Source of the DNA: Actinomycetota bacterium
GTDB taxonomy: Bacteria > Actinomycetota > Humimicrobiia > Humimicrobiales > Humimicrobiaceae
DNA: 11,897 bases
Direction: 5' to 3'
Assembly: GCA_003563375.1 (NCBI GenBank)
Contig: PWSB01000094.1
Coordinates: 1-11,897, forward strand
Positions 1 to 7,129 of the stretch are shown here, in pieces. The stretch's first letter is position 1. Every line of letters starts with the position of its first letter. Both the position numbers and the translations under genes were made by a program. The notes under the pieces are model-generated. The model saw only the letters and a list, made by a program, of their open reading frames with translations, ran no database searches and was not told where the DNA came from.

Positions 1-17
1 CAACTTTTTTTAATAGG

Positions 18-1142
18 TCAGCGCAAACCAAGCCTTTTGGCAGTCCCTTGGTCCACCTCATATTTCCCAGTTACATTTATTTTAACCCCCTTCAGGTAAT
101 CCACATTGGTAGCCGTTATAAATGTCTGGAACCTGTCTTCAAGTTTTTTGATGAGCAGCTGTTTTCTGGTCACATCAAGCTCAGAGAGCACATCGTCCAA
201 TAAAAGTATGGGCGGTTCACCCAATTTCTTAAAAATATATAGAAGTTCCCCTAGCCTAAGGCATAATGCGGCCAATCTCTGCTGGCCCTGAGACCCAAAA
301 CTCCTCAAATATTTTCCTTCAAGAGCAAGGGAGATATCATCCCTGTGGGGGCCTATGGTGGTGGTAGCAAGAGACAGATCCTTTTTTAGGCAACTCTCCA
401 TATTATTTTCATAGTGTACCCGGATATCTTCAAGGCCTTCTTCGGTACGGTTCCTTTGCCAGCTGGCAACATATCCCATTTGGGCTTTACCTCCAAAAAA
501 GTATTCCATCTGCAGTGAAAATTCATCTTTTATGGCATTTACCAAATTATTACGGTGTTCCATAATTGCTGTCCCGTAACCTATAAGCTTTTCATTCCAT
601 GCTAGAAGGGTAGGATTTAAAGGGTCCTGAGCCTGCCTCATACTTTTTATAAGGGAATTTCTCTGCATCAGGGTTTTATGGTATTTTATCCTGAGCTCAG
701 TAAAACCTTTAACCGTCCTGTCAAGGATTCCATCCAAATAAGCCCTCCTAAAAGAAGGGCTTCCCTTTACCAGGTTAAGGTCATCGGGAGAAAATATGAC
801 TACAGGTAAGATATTTATAAAATCAGCTTTTTTTCTCCTGTAACCCTTATTTATCCTTATCTTATAGGTGTCATCCCTTCTAAGCTCTATTTCTATAAGA
901 GTCTCTTTGGTCTTGGACAGGGTATAGGCTCTAAGCAATGCAAAATCTTTTTCAGCCTTTATAACCTCTTTGGTGGAGGAGCCGCGATGGGATCTCCCGC
1001 TGGAAATATAATATATGGATTCAAGAAGGTTGGTCTTTCCCTGGCCATTATCCCCTATTATCAGTATAGTGCCTTTATCAAAATTTATATCCGCTTGCTC
1101 GTAATTCCTAAAATTTTTTAACTCTAATCTCTTTAAAATCAT
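18..1142 (-). CDS. recF: DNA replication and repair protein RecF
   Basis: RecF is an SMC/ABC-type ATPase that binds gapped DNA and, with RecO and RecR, helps load RecA at stalled forks. The 374-residue product is full length and collinear with the family. The N-terminus MILKRLELKNFRNY leads into a Walker A motif (GDNGQGKT, residues 30-37). The RecF segment GPHRDD lies at 264-269, the ABC signature SQGQQR at 284-289 and Walker B ILLLDDVLSELD at 312-323. The ATG at 1142 lies 16 bases downstream of the fmdB-like stop and has no clear Shine-Dalgarno, so it is probably translated from the upstream gene's mRNA. The usual neighbours dnaA and dnaN are not upstream here. Only 17 bases follow the stop codon, so the downstream gene cannot be seen. 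Confidence 0.97.
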   Translation of the reverse strand: MILKRLELKNFRNYEQADINFDKGTILIIGDNGQGKTNLLESIYYISSGRSHRGSSTKEVIKAEKDFALLRAYTLSKTKETLIEIELRRDDTYKIRINKGYRRKKADFINILPVVIFSPDDLNLVKGSPSFRRAYLDGILDRTVKGFTELRIKYHKTLMQRNSLIKSMRQAQDPLNPTLLAWNEKLIGYGTAIMEHRNNLVNAIKDEFSLQMEYFFGGKAQMGYVASWQRNRTEEGLEDIRVHYENNMESCLKKDLSLATTTIGPHRDDISLALEGKYLRSFGSQGQQRLAALCLRLGELLYIFKKLGEPPILLLDDVLSELDVTRKQLLIKKLEDRFQTFITATNVDYLKGVKINVTGKYEVDQGTAKRLGLR

Positions 1143-1158
1143 AGAAACAATCTTAGGC

Positions 1159-1368
1159 CTAACCGCACCCGCTGCATGAATTACAGGATCCAGAACAGCT
1201 GGAACTGGTTCCGGCTGACCTGGAGCTTGAAGCCTTTACACTTACCCCTGAAAATACCCTGGCCACATTTTGGCTTCCGCAGTGCTCACATCTAATATCG
1301 CTGTCTGCCCTCATAATCAATTCAGAAACTTCGCCACAATCATTACATCTATAATCTGCAAACCTCAA
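1159..1368 (-). CDS. FmdB-family zinc-ribbon protein
   Basis: This small protein (69 residues) belongs to the FmdB/CxxC_CXXC_SSSS putative regulatory family, whose biochemical role is unsettled. The N-terminal zinc ribbon has two knuckles, C8-x2-C11 and C27-x2-C30, which would hold one Zn ion. The tail after residue 45 is almost entirely Ser, Gly and Cys and ends SCNSCSGCG, as is common in this family. The start is TTG, chosen because GGAGG lies 8 bases upstream and the protein then opens with the typical MRFADYRC. It is the first gene of a likely two-gene minus-strand operon with recF. Zinc-dependent nucleic-acid or protein binding is a family-level inference, not seen directly. Confidence 0.88.
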   Translation of the reverse strand: MRFADYRCNDCGEVSELIMRADSDIRCEHCGSQNVARVFSGVSVKASSSRSAGTSSSCSGSCNSCSGCG

Positions 1369-1376
1369 TTGAAGAA

Positions 1377-1381
1377 CCTCC
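1377..1381 (-). promoter_or_regulatory. Shine-Dalgarno fixing the TTG start of the FmdB-like gene
   Basis: The minus strand reads GGAGG 8 bases before the TTG at 1368. No in-frame ATG fits better, so this site decides the start. Confidence 0.75.
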
Positions 1382-1398
1382 GTTTTATCAAAATCTAT

Positions 1399-1428
1399 AT
1401 GATAGTAAGTTTACAATGAATCTGTTAA
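1399..1428 (-). promoter_or_regulatory. Candidate sigma-70/A promoter for fmdB-like and recF
   Basis: On the minus strand, TTAACA (1423-1428) and TATCAT (1399-1404) are separated by 18 bases. This would start transcription about 25 bases before the TTG start. A small dyad, ATGAAT/ATTCAT (1416-1421 and 1431-1436), spans the -35 box and might be an operator. The match is moderate and the region is AT-rich. Confidence 0.4.
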
Positions 1429-1470
1429 AAATTCATCTCCTTGCCCGCCCAGCCTTATAAGCTTCTGGAA

Positions 1471-1499
1471 TTGTAAAAAAAAATAGCTTATCATATTTT
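1471..1499 (+). promoter_or_regulatory. Candidate promoter for the FAH-LysE pair
   Basis: TTGTAA (1471-1476) and TATTTT (1494-1499) are separated by 17 bases, in an A/T-rich stretch before the TTAGGAG ribosome binding site of the next gene. The -10 box is a weak match, so this is tentative. Confidence 0.35.
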
Positions 1500-1527
1500 T
1501 ATTATTAAAAATTTATTAGGAGCCCGT

Positions 1528-2184
1528 ATGGAAATCGACATAAAGACCTATATTCCGGGAAAGATAGTCTGCGTTGGAATGAATTACAGCTGCCATATAA
1601 AAGAGCAGGATGGGAGGTTCCCTGAAAGCCCGGTCCTTTTTTCCAAAGCCAATAGCAGCATAATAAAGGACGGGGATAAGATAGTCTACCCCCAAGAAGT
1701 GGATGAGCTGGATTATGAGGTGGAGCTTGCAGTCATAATCGGCAGGCAGGCCTCCAGGATAAGGGAAGAGGAAGTATACGATCATATTTATGGATATACA
1801 ATACTAAATGATATAACCGCAAGAGACATACAAAGGACTGAAGGGCAGTGGTTCAGGGCAAAAAGTTTTGATACCTTTGCTCCCATCGGTCCCCATATAG
1901 TCCTTGCAGAAGATATAGGAAATCCCCAAGACCTTAATCTACGTTCATATGTAAATTTTGAGCTCAGGCAGGATTCAAACACCTCATCGATGATATTCGG
2001 TATAAAAAGATTAATATCCTACATTTCACATTCCATGACCCTGATGGCCGGAGATCTCATTGCGACAGGTACACCTGCGGGGGTAGGGGTTTTTATGAAA
2101 GATAAAAAACTCCTAAACCCCGGAGATGAAATAACCTGCGAGATAGAAAAAATAGGTAAACTTACCAATCTGGTAGCCTCCTGA
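1528..2184 (+). CDS. Fumarylacetoacetate hydrolase (FAH) family protein
   Basis: This is probably a Mg/Mn-dependent acylpyruvase or related C-C bond hydrolase, tautomerase or decarboxylase acting on small 2-keto acids in the cytoplasm. Its 218 residues match the short single-domain subclass (E. coli YcgM, human FAHD1) rather than long catechol-pathway FAHs. The likely metal ligands are E64 and E66 (DYEVELAVIIG) and D95 (NDITARD). A possible catalytic His-Glu pair is H23 and E26 after GMNY. K112 lies in the substrate loop AKSFDTFAPIGP, and GDLIATGTPAGVG (175-187) is the family's C-terminal signature. The ATG follows TTAGGAG at 7 bases or less. The stop overlaps the next gene's start by one base (TGATG), so it is probably co-translated with a LysE exporter. 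The exact substrate is unknown. Confidence 0.92.
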   Translation: MEIDIKTYIPGKIVCVGMNYSCHIKEQDGRFPESPVLFSKANSSIIKDGDKIVYPQEVDELDYEVELAVIIGRQASRIREEEVYDHIYGYTILNDITARDIQRTEGQWFRAKSFDTFAPIGPHIVLAEDIGNPQDLNLRSYVNFELRQDSNTSSMIFGIKRLISYISHSMTLMAGDLIATGTPAGVGVFMKDKKLLNPGDEITCEIEKIGKLTNLVAS

Positions 2185-2834
2185 TGGCTGAGCTTGTGGA
2201 AATATTTATAGGTTCCATGGTTGTAGGGTTTTCGGGAGCTTTGGTCCCCGGGCCCATGCTGACCCTTACCGTTTCAAGCGCGGCCCAAAAAGGTTTTTGG
2301 TCTTCCTTTTATATATCACTTGGCCATTCCATACTTGAGCTTATTCTGGTTGTAAGCTTTTTTTTAGGCCTCCTAAGATATCTGGATAACCACCTTCTGA
2401 TGAAGTCGATAGGCCTGCTGGGCGGTCTGGTCTTGCTGTACCTGGGAATAAACACCATATACTCCCTTGCCAAAAAGAAGATTTCTATAGACCTTGGCAA
2501 GGCAGGGCCAAAGGACATGACAGCCAGATACTTTTCTGCAAACTTTATTCTGAAAGGGGCAGCGGTAAGCTTGATAAACCCCTACTGGTATATATGGTGG
2601 GTCAGCATAGGAGCAGCCTTTATGGTAAGGAGCATGGATTTAAATGTTGCGGGAGTAGGATCTTTTTTCCTTGGCCATATAAGTGCTGATTTTGTATGGT
2701 TTATGTTTATCGGCTTTCTAGTACACAGCGGAAGAAAATTTTTCAACCAGAAAATATACCGCATCATTCTGCTTTTGTGCGCTATCTTTTTGATTTATCT
2801 AGGCATTAGATTCATTACCGATTTCATCAGATAA
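2184..2834 (+). CDS. LysE/RhtB-family exporter
   Basis: This integral membrane protein of 216 residues has about six hydrophobic segments, as expected for the LysE superfamily of small-molecule exporters (amino acids and related metabolites). The first helix carries the family hallmark GFSGALVPGPMLTLT at about residues 15-29, and a second conserved segment, LINPYWYIWW, starts TM4. There is no Shine-Dalgarno before its ATG, which overlaps the stop of the FAH-family gene (TGATG), so translation probably depends on ribosomes finishing that gene. This coupling suggests the exporter handles the substrate or product of the hydrolase, but that is inference. The 67-base gap after it holds no convincing terminator. 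Confidence 0.9.
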   Translation: MAELVEIFIGSMVVGFSGALVPGPMLTLTVSSAAQKGFWSSFYISLGHSILELILVVSFFLGLLRYLDNHLLMKSIGLLGGLVLLYLGINTIYSLAKKKISIDLGKAGPKDMTARYFSANFILKGAAVSLINPYWYIWWVSIGAAFMVRSMDLNVAGVGSFFLGHISADFVWFMFIGFLVHSGRKFFNQKIYRIILLLCAIFLIYLGIRFITDFIR

Positions 2835-2901
2835 AAACTGGTTTTTTGCTTTTAGGAATATATTTAACCTTTTGGTAGAATAAGGAAAGGAGGCAAAAAA
2901 A

Positions 2902-3147
2902 ATGAAAAAAGTGATTGTTTATTCCACACCGCAATGTCCCTATTGCAGGATGGTAAAAGATTATCTTGAAGAAAAAAATATCAGCTTTGATGATTTCGAT
3001 ATTAGTTCTGATAAGAAAAAACGCGACCAGATGGTAGAAAGGTCGGGACAGATGGGTATTCCTGTTATCGACTTTGGGAAAAAAGTCATCATTGGTTTTG
3101 AGAGGAAAGAAATAGACTCAGCTATTGAGGAGTTGAAAAATGAATAG
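2902..3147 (+). CDS. Glutaredoxin-like protein, first copy
   Basis: This 81-residue thioredoxin-fold protein is of the small NrdH/YruB-like glutaredoxin type. The redox motif CPYC is at residues 12-15, and the cis-proline loop GIPVID is at 52-57 (P54). The C-terminal VIIGFERKEI matches the family's substrate and partner edge. It is likely a cytoplasmic dithiol reductant for ribonucleotide reductase, other enzymes or stress targets; the electron donor (thioredoxin reductase or a thiol) is not encoded here. The start is firm, with AAAGGAGG (2886-2893) 8 bases before the ATG. It overlaps the second copy by 8 bases. The two proteins share length, motif positions and most core residues, so they arose by tandem duplication. 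Confidence 0.93.
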   Translation: MKKVIVYSTPQCPYCRMVKDYLEEKNISFDDFDISSDKKKRDQMVERSGQMGIPVIDFGKKVIIGFERKEIDSAIEELKNE

Positions 3148-3385
3148 GATAATCTTGTATTCGACAGAAAGCTGCCCTTACTGTTTAAGGGCAAAAGACT
3201 ATCTTCGATCGAAGGGAGTTAAATTCGAAGAAATTGATGTCAGCCGGGACAAGAAAGAATTAGATAAAATGATTAAAAAAACCGGACAGATCGGTGTCCC
3301 GGTCATAGATATGGGGGGAAAGATCATAGTGGGGTTCGACCAGAAAGAGATCGATGGGCAATTAAAGGCAGAAGATAAAAGCTGA
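3140..3385 (+). CDS. Glutaredoxin-like protein, second copy
   Basis: This second copy is also 81 residues, with CPYC at 12-15 and cis-proline P54 in GVPVID, as in the gene before it. Its start lies inside the end of the first copy (8-base overlap), with GAGGAG (3127-3132) 7 bases upstream, so the pair is translationally linked. The middle differs: copy 1 has the charged run SSDKKKRDQMVERS, copy 2 SRDKKELDKMIKKT. Copy 2 lacks the first copy's ELKNE tail. This divergence suggests the two may have different partners. A role in disulfide or mixed-thiol reduction is family knowledge; the specific target is unknown. Confidence 0.93.
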   Translation: MNRIILYSTESCPYCLRAKDYLRSKGVKFEEIDVSRDKKELDKMIKKTGQIGVPVIDMGGKIIVGFDQKEIDGQLKAEDKS

Positions 3386-3386
3386 G

Positions 3387-3734
3387 ATGGCCAAGATCTT
3401 TAGTGAAGAAAATATAGGATGCACTGACTTCAAAGATAGAGTGGTGAGGTTTGCCTTTGGCCAACAGGGAAAAATTGAAACTGAAGGCCTAAATCTTGGT
3501 ATCGTAGAGTTTAAAACAACAGCAGAGGCAAGTCCCCACACCCATGAAGTGGAGGAAGCCCTGTATGTGCTCTCAGGAAAAGGTAAGATCAAAATAGGGG
3601 ATTTTGTATTTAACATTAAAAAAGGTGATTTCGCTCATATCCCCTCCGGCAAAAGCCATCTAATAATAACAGATAAGCTACAAAGCTTAAAAATATTCTT
3701 TGTCTTTGGGGGAAAGACCTACATTGATCACTGA
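3387..3734 (+). CDS. Small single-domain cupin
   Basis: This 115-residue protein has one cupin beta-barrel. Cupin motif 1 supplies H51, H53 and E57 (PHTHEVEEALYVLSGKG) and motif 2 supplies H91 (GDFAHIPSGKSH), a complete 3-His/1-Glu metal site that usually holds Fe, Mn, Zn or Ni. The first 45 residues are an ordinary strand-rich lead-in. It starts one base after the stop of the second glutaredoxin and lacks a clear Shine-Dalgarno, so it belongs to the same likely operon. Cupins of this size include isomerases, dioxygenases and sugar- or oxalate-binding proteins, and nothing here picks among them. It ends convergently, overlapping the ATPase gene by 7 bases. Confidence 0.88.
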   Translation: MAKIFSEENIGCTDFKDRVVRFAFGQQGKIETEGLNLGIVEFKTTAEASPHTHEVEEALYVLSGKGKIKIGDFVFNIKKGDFAHIPSGKSHLIITDKLQSLKIFFVFGGKTYIDH

Positions 3735-5599
3735 TTTTTAAGTACCCTCAACCCATTAAATATTACCAGTATCGAAGTCCCCACATCTGCTATGACTGCC
3801 ATCCATAACCATGCCAGGCCGCTTGCGGCAAGGGCCAAAAAAATTACTTTTACAGAAATGGCGATGATTATGTTCTGCCTGATAATACTCATCATTCTCT
3901 GGGCTATCTTGCAAATAAAGGGGATTTTTGCCAGCTCATCCTTCATCAGGGCAATATTAGCACTTTCCAAAGCTACCCCGGTCCCCCCTCCTCCCATGGC
4001 AATCCCTATTTTTGCCCTGGATAATGCAGGAGCATCATTTATACCGTCCCCCACCATAACAGTATGGGGGTAAGTCTTTTCAATATCTTCTAGATGGCTT
4101 ATCTTATCCTCGGGCATCAATTCCGAAAAGCATTGATCGATATGAAGCTTTTTGCATACTTCGCCAGCGGCCTCCCTATTATCGCCTGTGAGCATGATTA
4201 TCTTCTTGGCTCCCATACCCTTTAGCTCTGCTATGACATCCGAGGCTTCGGGTCGGAGTGAATCTTTTATGCCGAAGACAGCTAAGGTCTTTTCCTCATC
4301 GCCCAGATAAACCGCTGTCTTATTGGCTGATTCCAGTTTTTGTGCATCCCTGTCAACCCCAGGGTCACAGATCTTTTTATCCCTAAAAAAAGAATGGTTC
4401 CCAATATAATATTTTTTACCTTCTACCTCTGCTTCAAAACCCTGGCCTGAAACCGCTCTTGCATCAGAAGCCTGGAGGCCCGCTGCTCCCTTGGAAAGCG
4501 CATATTCTTTTATTGCTTTCCCAAGGTGATGTTCTGATAGTTCTTCTATGGCATAAGCTACGGCTAACGATCTCTTATTCCCATGATAGGCTATAAAATC
4601 GGTTACCCGGGGTTTTCCAAGGGTAAGTGTGCCTGTCTTATCGAAGATAAATGCCTGGGGCCTGTTCATGCCCTCTAAATAAGTCCCCCCTTTTATAAGC
4701 ACGCCGTTTCTTGCCGAAAGGCTCAAGCCCGAGACTATGGTTATAGGTGTCGAGATGACCAGGGCACAGGGACAGGAGATCACCAGCACCACCAGTGAAC
4801 GGTATATCCACTCAGGCCAGGGGAGATTGAATACCAAAGGCGGCAGAACAGCGATTATAACAGAAATACCGATGACTATCGGGGTATACACTTTGGCAAA
4901 ACGGTCCACAGCCCTCTGGCTTCTGGCTTTCCTGGCTTGTGCCTTTTCTACCAGCTGCTTGATCCTGGATACTGTGGAATGGCTGAAATCTTTTAAGACT
5001 TCTGCTTTGAGGGCCCCATTTCCGTTTATGCTGCCCGCATATATTCTATTTCCCTTATCTTTCTTAACAGGTGCGGACTCACCGGTTAGAGGAGACTGGT
5101 TGACATAAGATGTGCCTTCGGTCACCCTGCTGTCTAGCGGTATTCTTTCACCGGGCTTTATATAAATTATCTGCCCCGCATTTACATCCCTTACCTTTTT
5201 CTTTACAAGCCTGCCAGATATATTGACATTGGCATATTCCGGTGAAAGGTCCAGCAGGGACCTGACTGCATTCCTTGCCTTGTTTTCAGAGAAAGTCTCC
5301 AGGGTATTAGCGATATTAAATAGAAGGACCACCACAGCACTTTCTATAAATTCCCCGATTACAAAGGCCCCTACTGCAGCAATAGTTACCAGAAAGTTCA
5401 TGTTAAAACTAAGCCGGGCCAAAGCTTTCAGGCCTTTATAAGCAGTAAAAAAAAGACCGGTTGCTACAGCAGCCAGAAAAAGTGCCCTGACTGCAAGCAC
5501 AGGACCGCTTACCAGGTAAAAACCAATAGCGTATAAGGTTAAAAAAGCTGATACTATGGTCATGGCGAGTTCTGTTTTTTTTCTTGTGGCTGGCTTCAT
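3728..5599 (-). CDS. P1B-type heavy-metal-transporting ATPase (Zn/Cd/Pb type)
   Basis: This inner-membrane pump uses ATP to export soft divalent cations. With the start used here it has 623 residues. The TGES actuator motif is at 172-175, the metal-binding SCPC(A) helix has CPC at 276-278, the phosphorylated Asp in DKTGT is D320, and the hinge GDGIND is at 517-522. K584 in ISVKVIF and D605 in IADVGTS match the Lys and Asp that mark the ZntA/CadA (P1B-2) subgroup. There is no N-terminal CxxC metal-binding domain. The usual SEHPL of the nucleotide domain reads SEHHL (H357-H358). The ATG at 5599 lies one base after the CDF stop, with GGAG 10 bases upstream. An in-frame ATG at 5617 would add six residues but has no ribosome site. 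Confidence 0.95.
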   Translation of the reverse strand: MKPATRKKTELAMTIVSAFLTLYAIGFYLVSGPVLAVRALFLAAVATGLFFTAYKGLKALARLSFNMNFLVTIAAVGAFVIGEFIESAVVVLLFNIANTLETFSENKARNAVRSLLDLSPEYANVNISGRLVKKKVRDVNAGQIIYIKPGERIPLDSRVTEGTSYVNQSPLTGESAPVKKDKGNRIYAGSINGNGALKAEVLKDFSHSTVSRIKQLVEKAQARKARSQRAVDRFAKVYTPIVIGISVIIAVLPPLVFNLPWPEWIYRSLVVLVISCPCALVISTPITIVSGLSLSARNGVLIKGGTYLEGMNRPQAFIFDKTGTLTLGKPRVTDFIAYHGNKRSLAVAYAIEELSEHHLGKAIKEYALSKGAAGLQASDARAVSGQGFEAEVEGKKYYIGNHSFFRDKKICDPGVDRDAQKLESANKTAVYLGDEEKTLAVFGIKDSLRPEASDVIAELKGMGAKKIIMLTGDNREAAGEVCKKLHIDQCFSELMPEDKISHLEDIEKTYPHTVMVGDGINDAPALSRAKIGIAMGGGGTGVALESANIALMKDELAKIPFICKIAQRMMSIIRQNIIIAISVKVIFLALAASGLAWLWMAVIADVGTSILVIFNGLRVLKNQ

Positions 5600-5600
5600 C

Positions 5601-6980
5601 TCAATATGGCTCCACATGGATCAATATATTTTCTATATTTTTCATCCTTGTCTTTATCAGGTCTTCTACCTCGGAGATAATCTTATGCGCATCCTCTATT
5701 TTAAGGCTTGCTTTCAGCCTGCAATGGAAAGCTACATGGTAATAGCTGTCTTTTTTTAAAACCGAAAAATTATGGCATGTATCCGGATTTATATAAGGGG
5801 CAATATAGCCTTTTATCTTTTCAATAAGCCTCTCGGATTGGCTGGTAACATCATCCCAGCCTTCCTGTGGAGATATGTCTTCGGCATGTATGTATATCCT
5901 TCTTAAGTTCTTGACTTTCCGTTTCAGTTTTTCTTCTGTGTCTTTGGTCAGGGCCTCGACCTCCCCGAGCTTTAAATCCCTGGAAAGTTTCACATGCAAT
6001 GACACGTCTATTGCCTCCCCTACAGAATAGATGTATATATTATGGATATCCTCTATCTCAGGCTGGTTTAGGGCCAGCCCTTTTATGTTATCAGAAACAT
6101 TCTCATCCTCTGTTCCAGGCCTTATCTCTACAATTATGTTGGAATCTGGAAAATCTTTTTTTATTCTTTTTCTGACATTCTTTTTTATGTTCTCAGCCTG
6201 GGACAGGTAAAGGTTGTAGGGTGTGGATAAGTCCAGGTTGATGAATTTTATGCCCCCCACTTCATGTACTTTGAGCTCATTTATGTCTTTTACCTCTTGT
6301 ATGCCTGCTACCGCATCCTTGAGCTTCGCAGTGACTTCCATGGGTATATAGTCCAAAAGATTCCTTATCACTATCCTGGACAACCTGAAACTTAGAAAGA
6401 TGACCACTAGGGCAACTAAAACCGAAGCTATGGGATCAGCCAGGGAAAAGCCTGCCCTAGCCAGTATAAGGCCTCCTATGACCACCACAGAGCTTACAAT
6501 ATCTCCGCTATAATTGATAAATTCAGCCCTGAACGCGAATGAATGGTATTTTTTTGAAGCATTTCTAAGCAGGATGACCCTTATGGTATTAAGGATCACC
6601 GACACCCCCAGTACCAGGAATATGGGCCAGGGCAGAAATAATTCGAAGTCCCTGTATATCAGCCTCAGCACTGACCTGTATATTATAAAAATACACAGCC
6701 CGGTGATGATTACAACCTCGATAAAAGCCGAGAAATTTTCATATTTACCATGACCGTAGGTATGGTCGGGATCAGCAGGCCTGCTGGACAACCTTATGGC
6801 CAAAAAAGTTATGAATACGGTGACCAGGTCCAGGCCATTATTCAATGCTTCCGAGAATATCCCTAGGCTGTTCGAATAATATGCTGCCGCTACCTTTATA
6901 ATCACCAAAAAAATGGAAATGCCCAGAGAGAATGCGGCAATCCTTTTTTTGTTAGTTCCATGTAAGTCTTTTTTTTCCAT
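5601..6980 (-). CDS. Cation diffusion facilitator (CDF) transporter with three C-terminal domains
   Basis: This proton-coupled exporter of divalent metals works in the cytoplasmic membrane. Residues 15-210 form the six-helix CDF core, including the loop DPDHTYGHGK. The ligand positions in TM2 and TM5 read N47-x3-D51 and N156-x3-D160, where FieF-type Zn/Fe exporters have Asp and His first. Most CDFs are about 300 residues and have one cytoplasmic ferredoxin-like domain. This one has 459 residues and apparently three such domains in tandem (about 217-290, 293-369 and 382-459), ending IVEIRP, IYIHAED and ILIHVEP. The third keeps His at three positions that bind Zn in FieF (H419, H432, H455). The Shine-Dalgarno is weak. 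It is the first gene of a likely operon with the ATPase. Metal specificity is unclear; Mn, Fe, Zn or Co are all possible. Confidence 0.92.
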   Translation of the reverse strand: MEKKDLHGTNKKRIAAFSLGISIFLVIIKVAAAYYSNSLGIFSEALNNGLDLVTVFITFLAIRLSSRPADPDHTYGHGKYENFSAFIEVVIITGLCIFIIYRSVLRLIYRDFELFLPWPIFLVLGVSVILNTIRVILLRNASKKYHSFAFRAEFINYSGDIVSSVVVIGGLILARAGFSLADPIASVLVALVVIFLSFRLSRIVIRNLLDYIPMEVTAKLKDAVAGIQEVKDINELKVHEVGGIKFINLDLSTPYNLYLSQAENIKKNVRKRIKKDFPDSNIIVEIRPGTEDENVSDNIKGLALNQPEIEDIHNIYIYSVGEAIDVSLHVKLSRDLKLGEVEALTKDTEEKLKRKVKNLRRIYIHAEDISPQEGWDDVTSQSERLIEKIKGYIAPYINPDTCHNFSVLKKDSYYHVAFHCRLKASLKIEDAHKIISEVEDLIKTRMKNIENILIHVEPY

Positions 6981-7062
6981 AATGGCCAGCTCACTTACTA
7001 TATTTTAATAGCTTGCCATATTTCTGTAAAACAAGCTTAAGTATCAGGCATCATAAGTTTTA

Positions 7063-7090
7063 TTGTTAGCTATTATACTGTTATTATTAA
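7063..7090 (+). promoter_or_regulatory. Weak candidate promoter for the DsrE-like gene
   Basis: TTGTTA (7063-7068) and TATTAA (7085-7090) are 16 bases apart, about 40 bases before the GTG start. A better single -10 match, TATACT (7074-7079), has no -35 at the right distance. The 149-base gap between this gene and the divergent CDF gene holds nothing else I can support. Confidence 0.25.
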
Positions 7091-7129
7091 ATATATGAAT
7101 CAGAACAAAACAAAGGGAGGAGCCTGGTT

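Noticed and set aside
1..17. Possible start (TTG on the minus strand at 1-3) of a gene following recF
   Set aside because: No Shine-Dalgarno and no coding sequence visible; too little sequence to judge.
2831..2853. AAAAAC-TG-GTTTTT followed by T-rich sequence after the LysE gene, looking like a terminator
   Set aside because: The two-base loop cannot form and the stem is A/T only, so it is not a credible intrinsic terminator.
2876..2881. TAGAAT as a -10 box for the glutaredoxin operon
   Set aside because: No -35 at a usable distance, and transcription would begin inside the ribosome binding site.
4737..5108. Open frame of 123 codons on the plus strand
   Set aside because: It lies wholly antisense to the P-type ATPase, has no ribosome site and resembles no protein family.
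7010..7037. AGCTTG...CAAGCT inverted repeat upstream of the CDF gene
   Set aside because: Six-base arms with a 16-base spacer and no extension of the match; expected by chance in AT-rich DNA.
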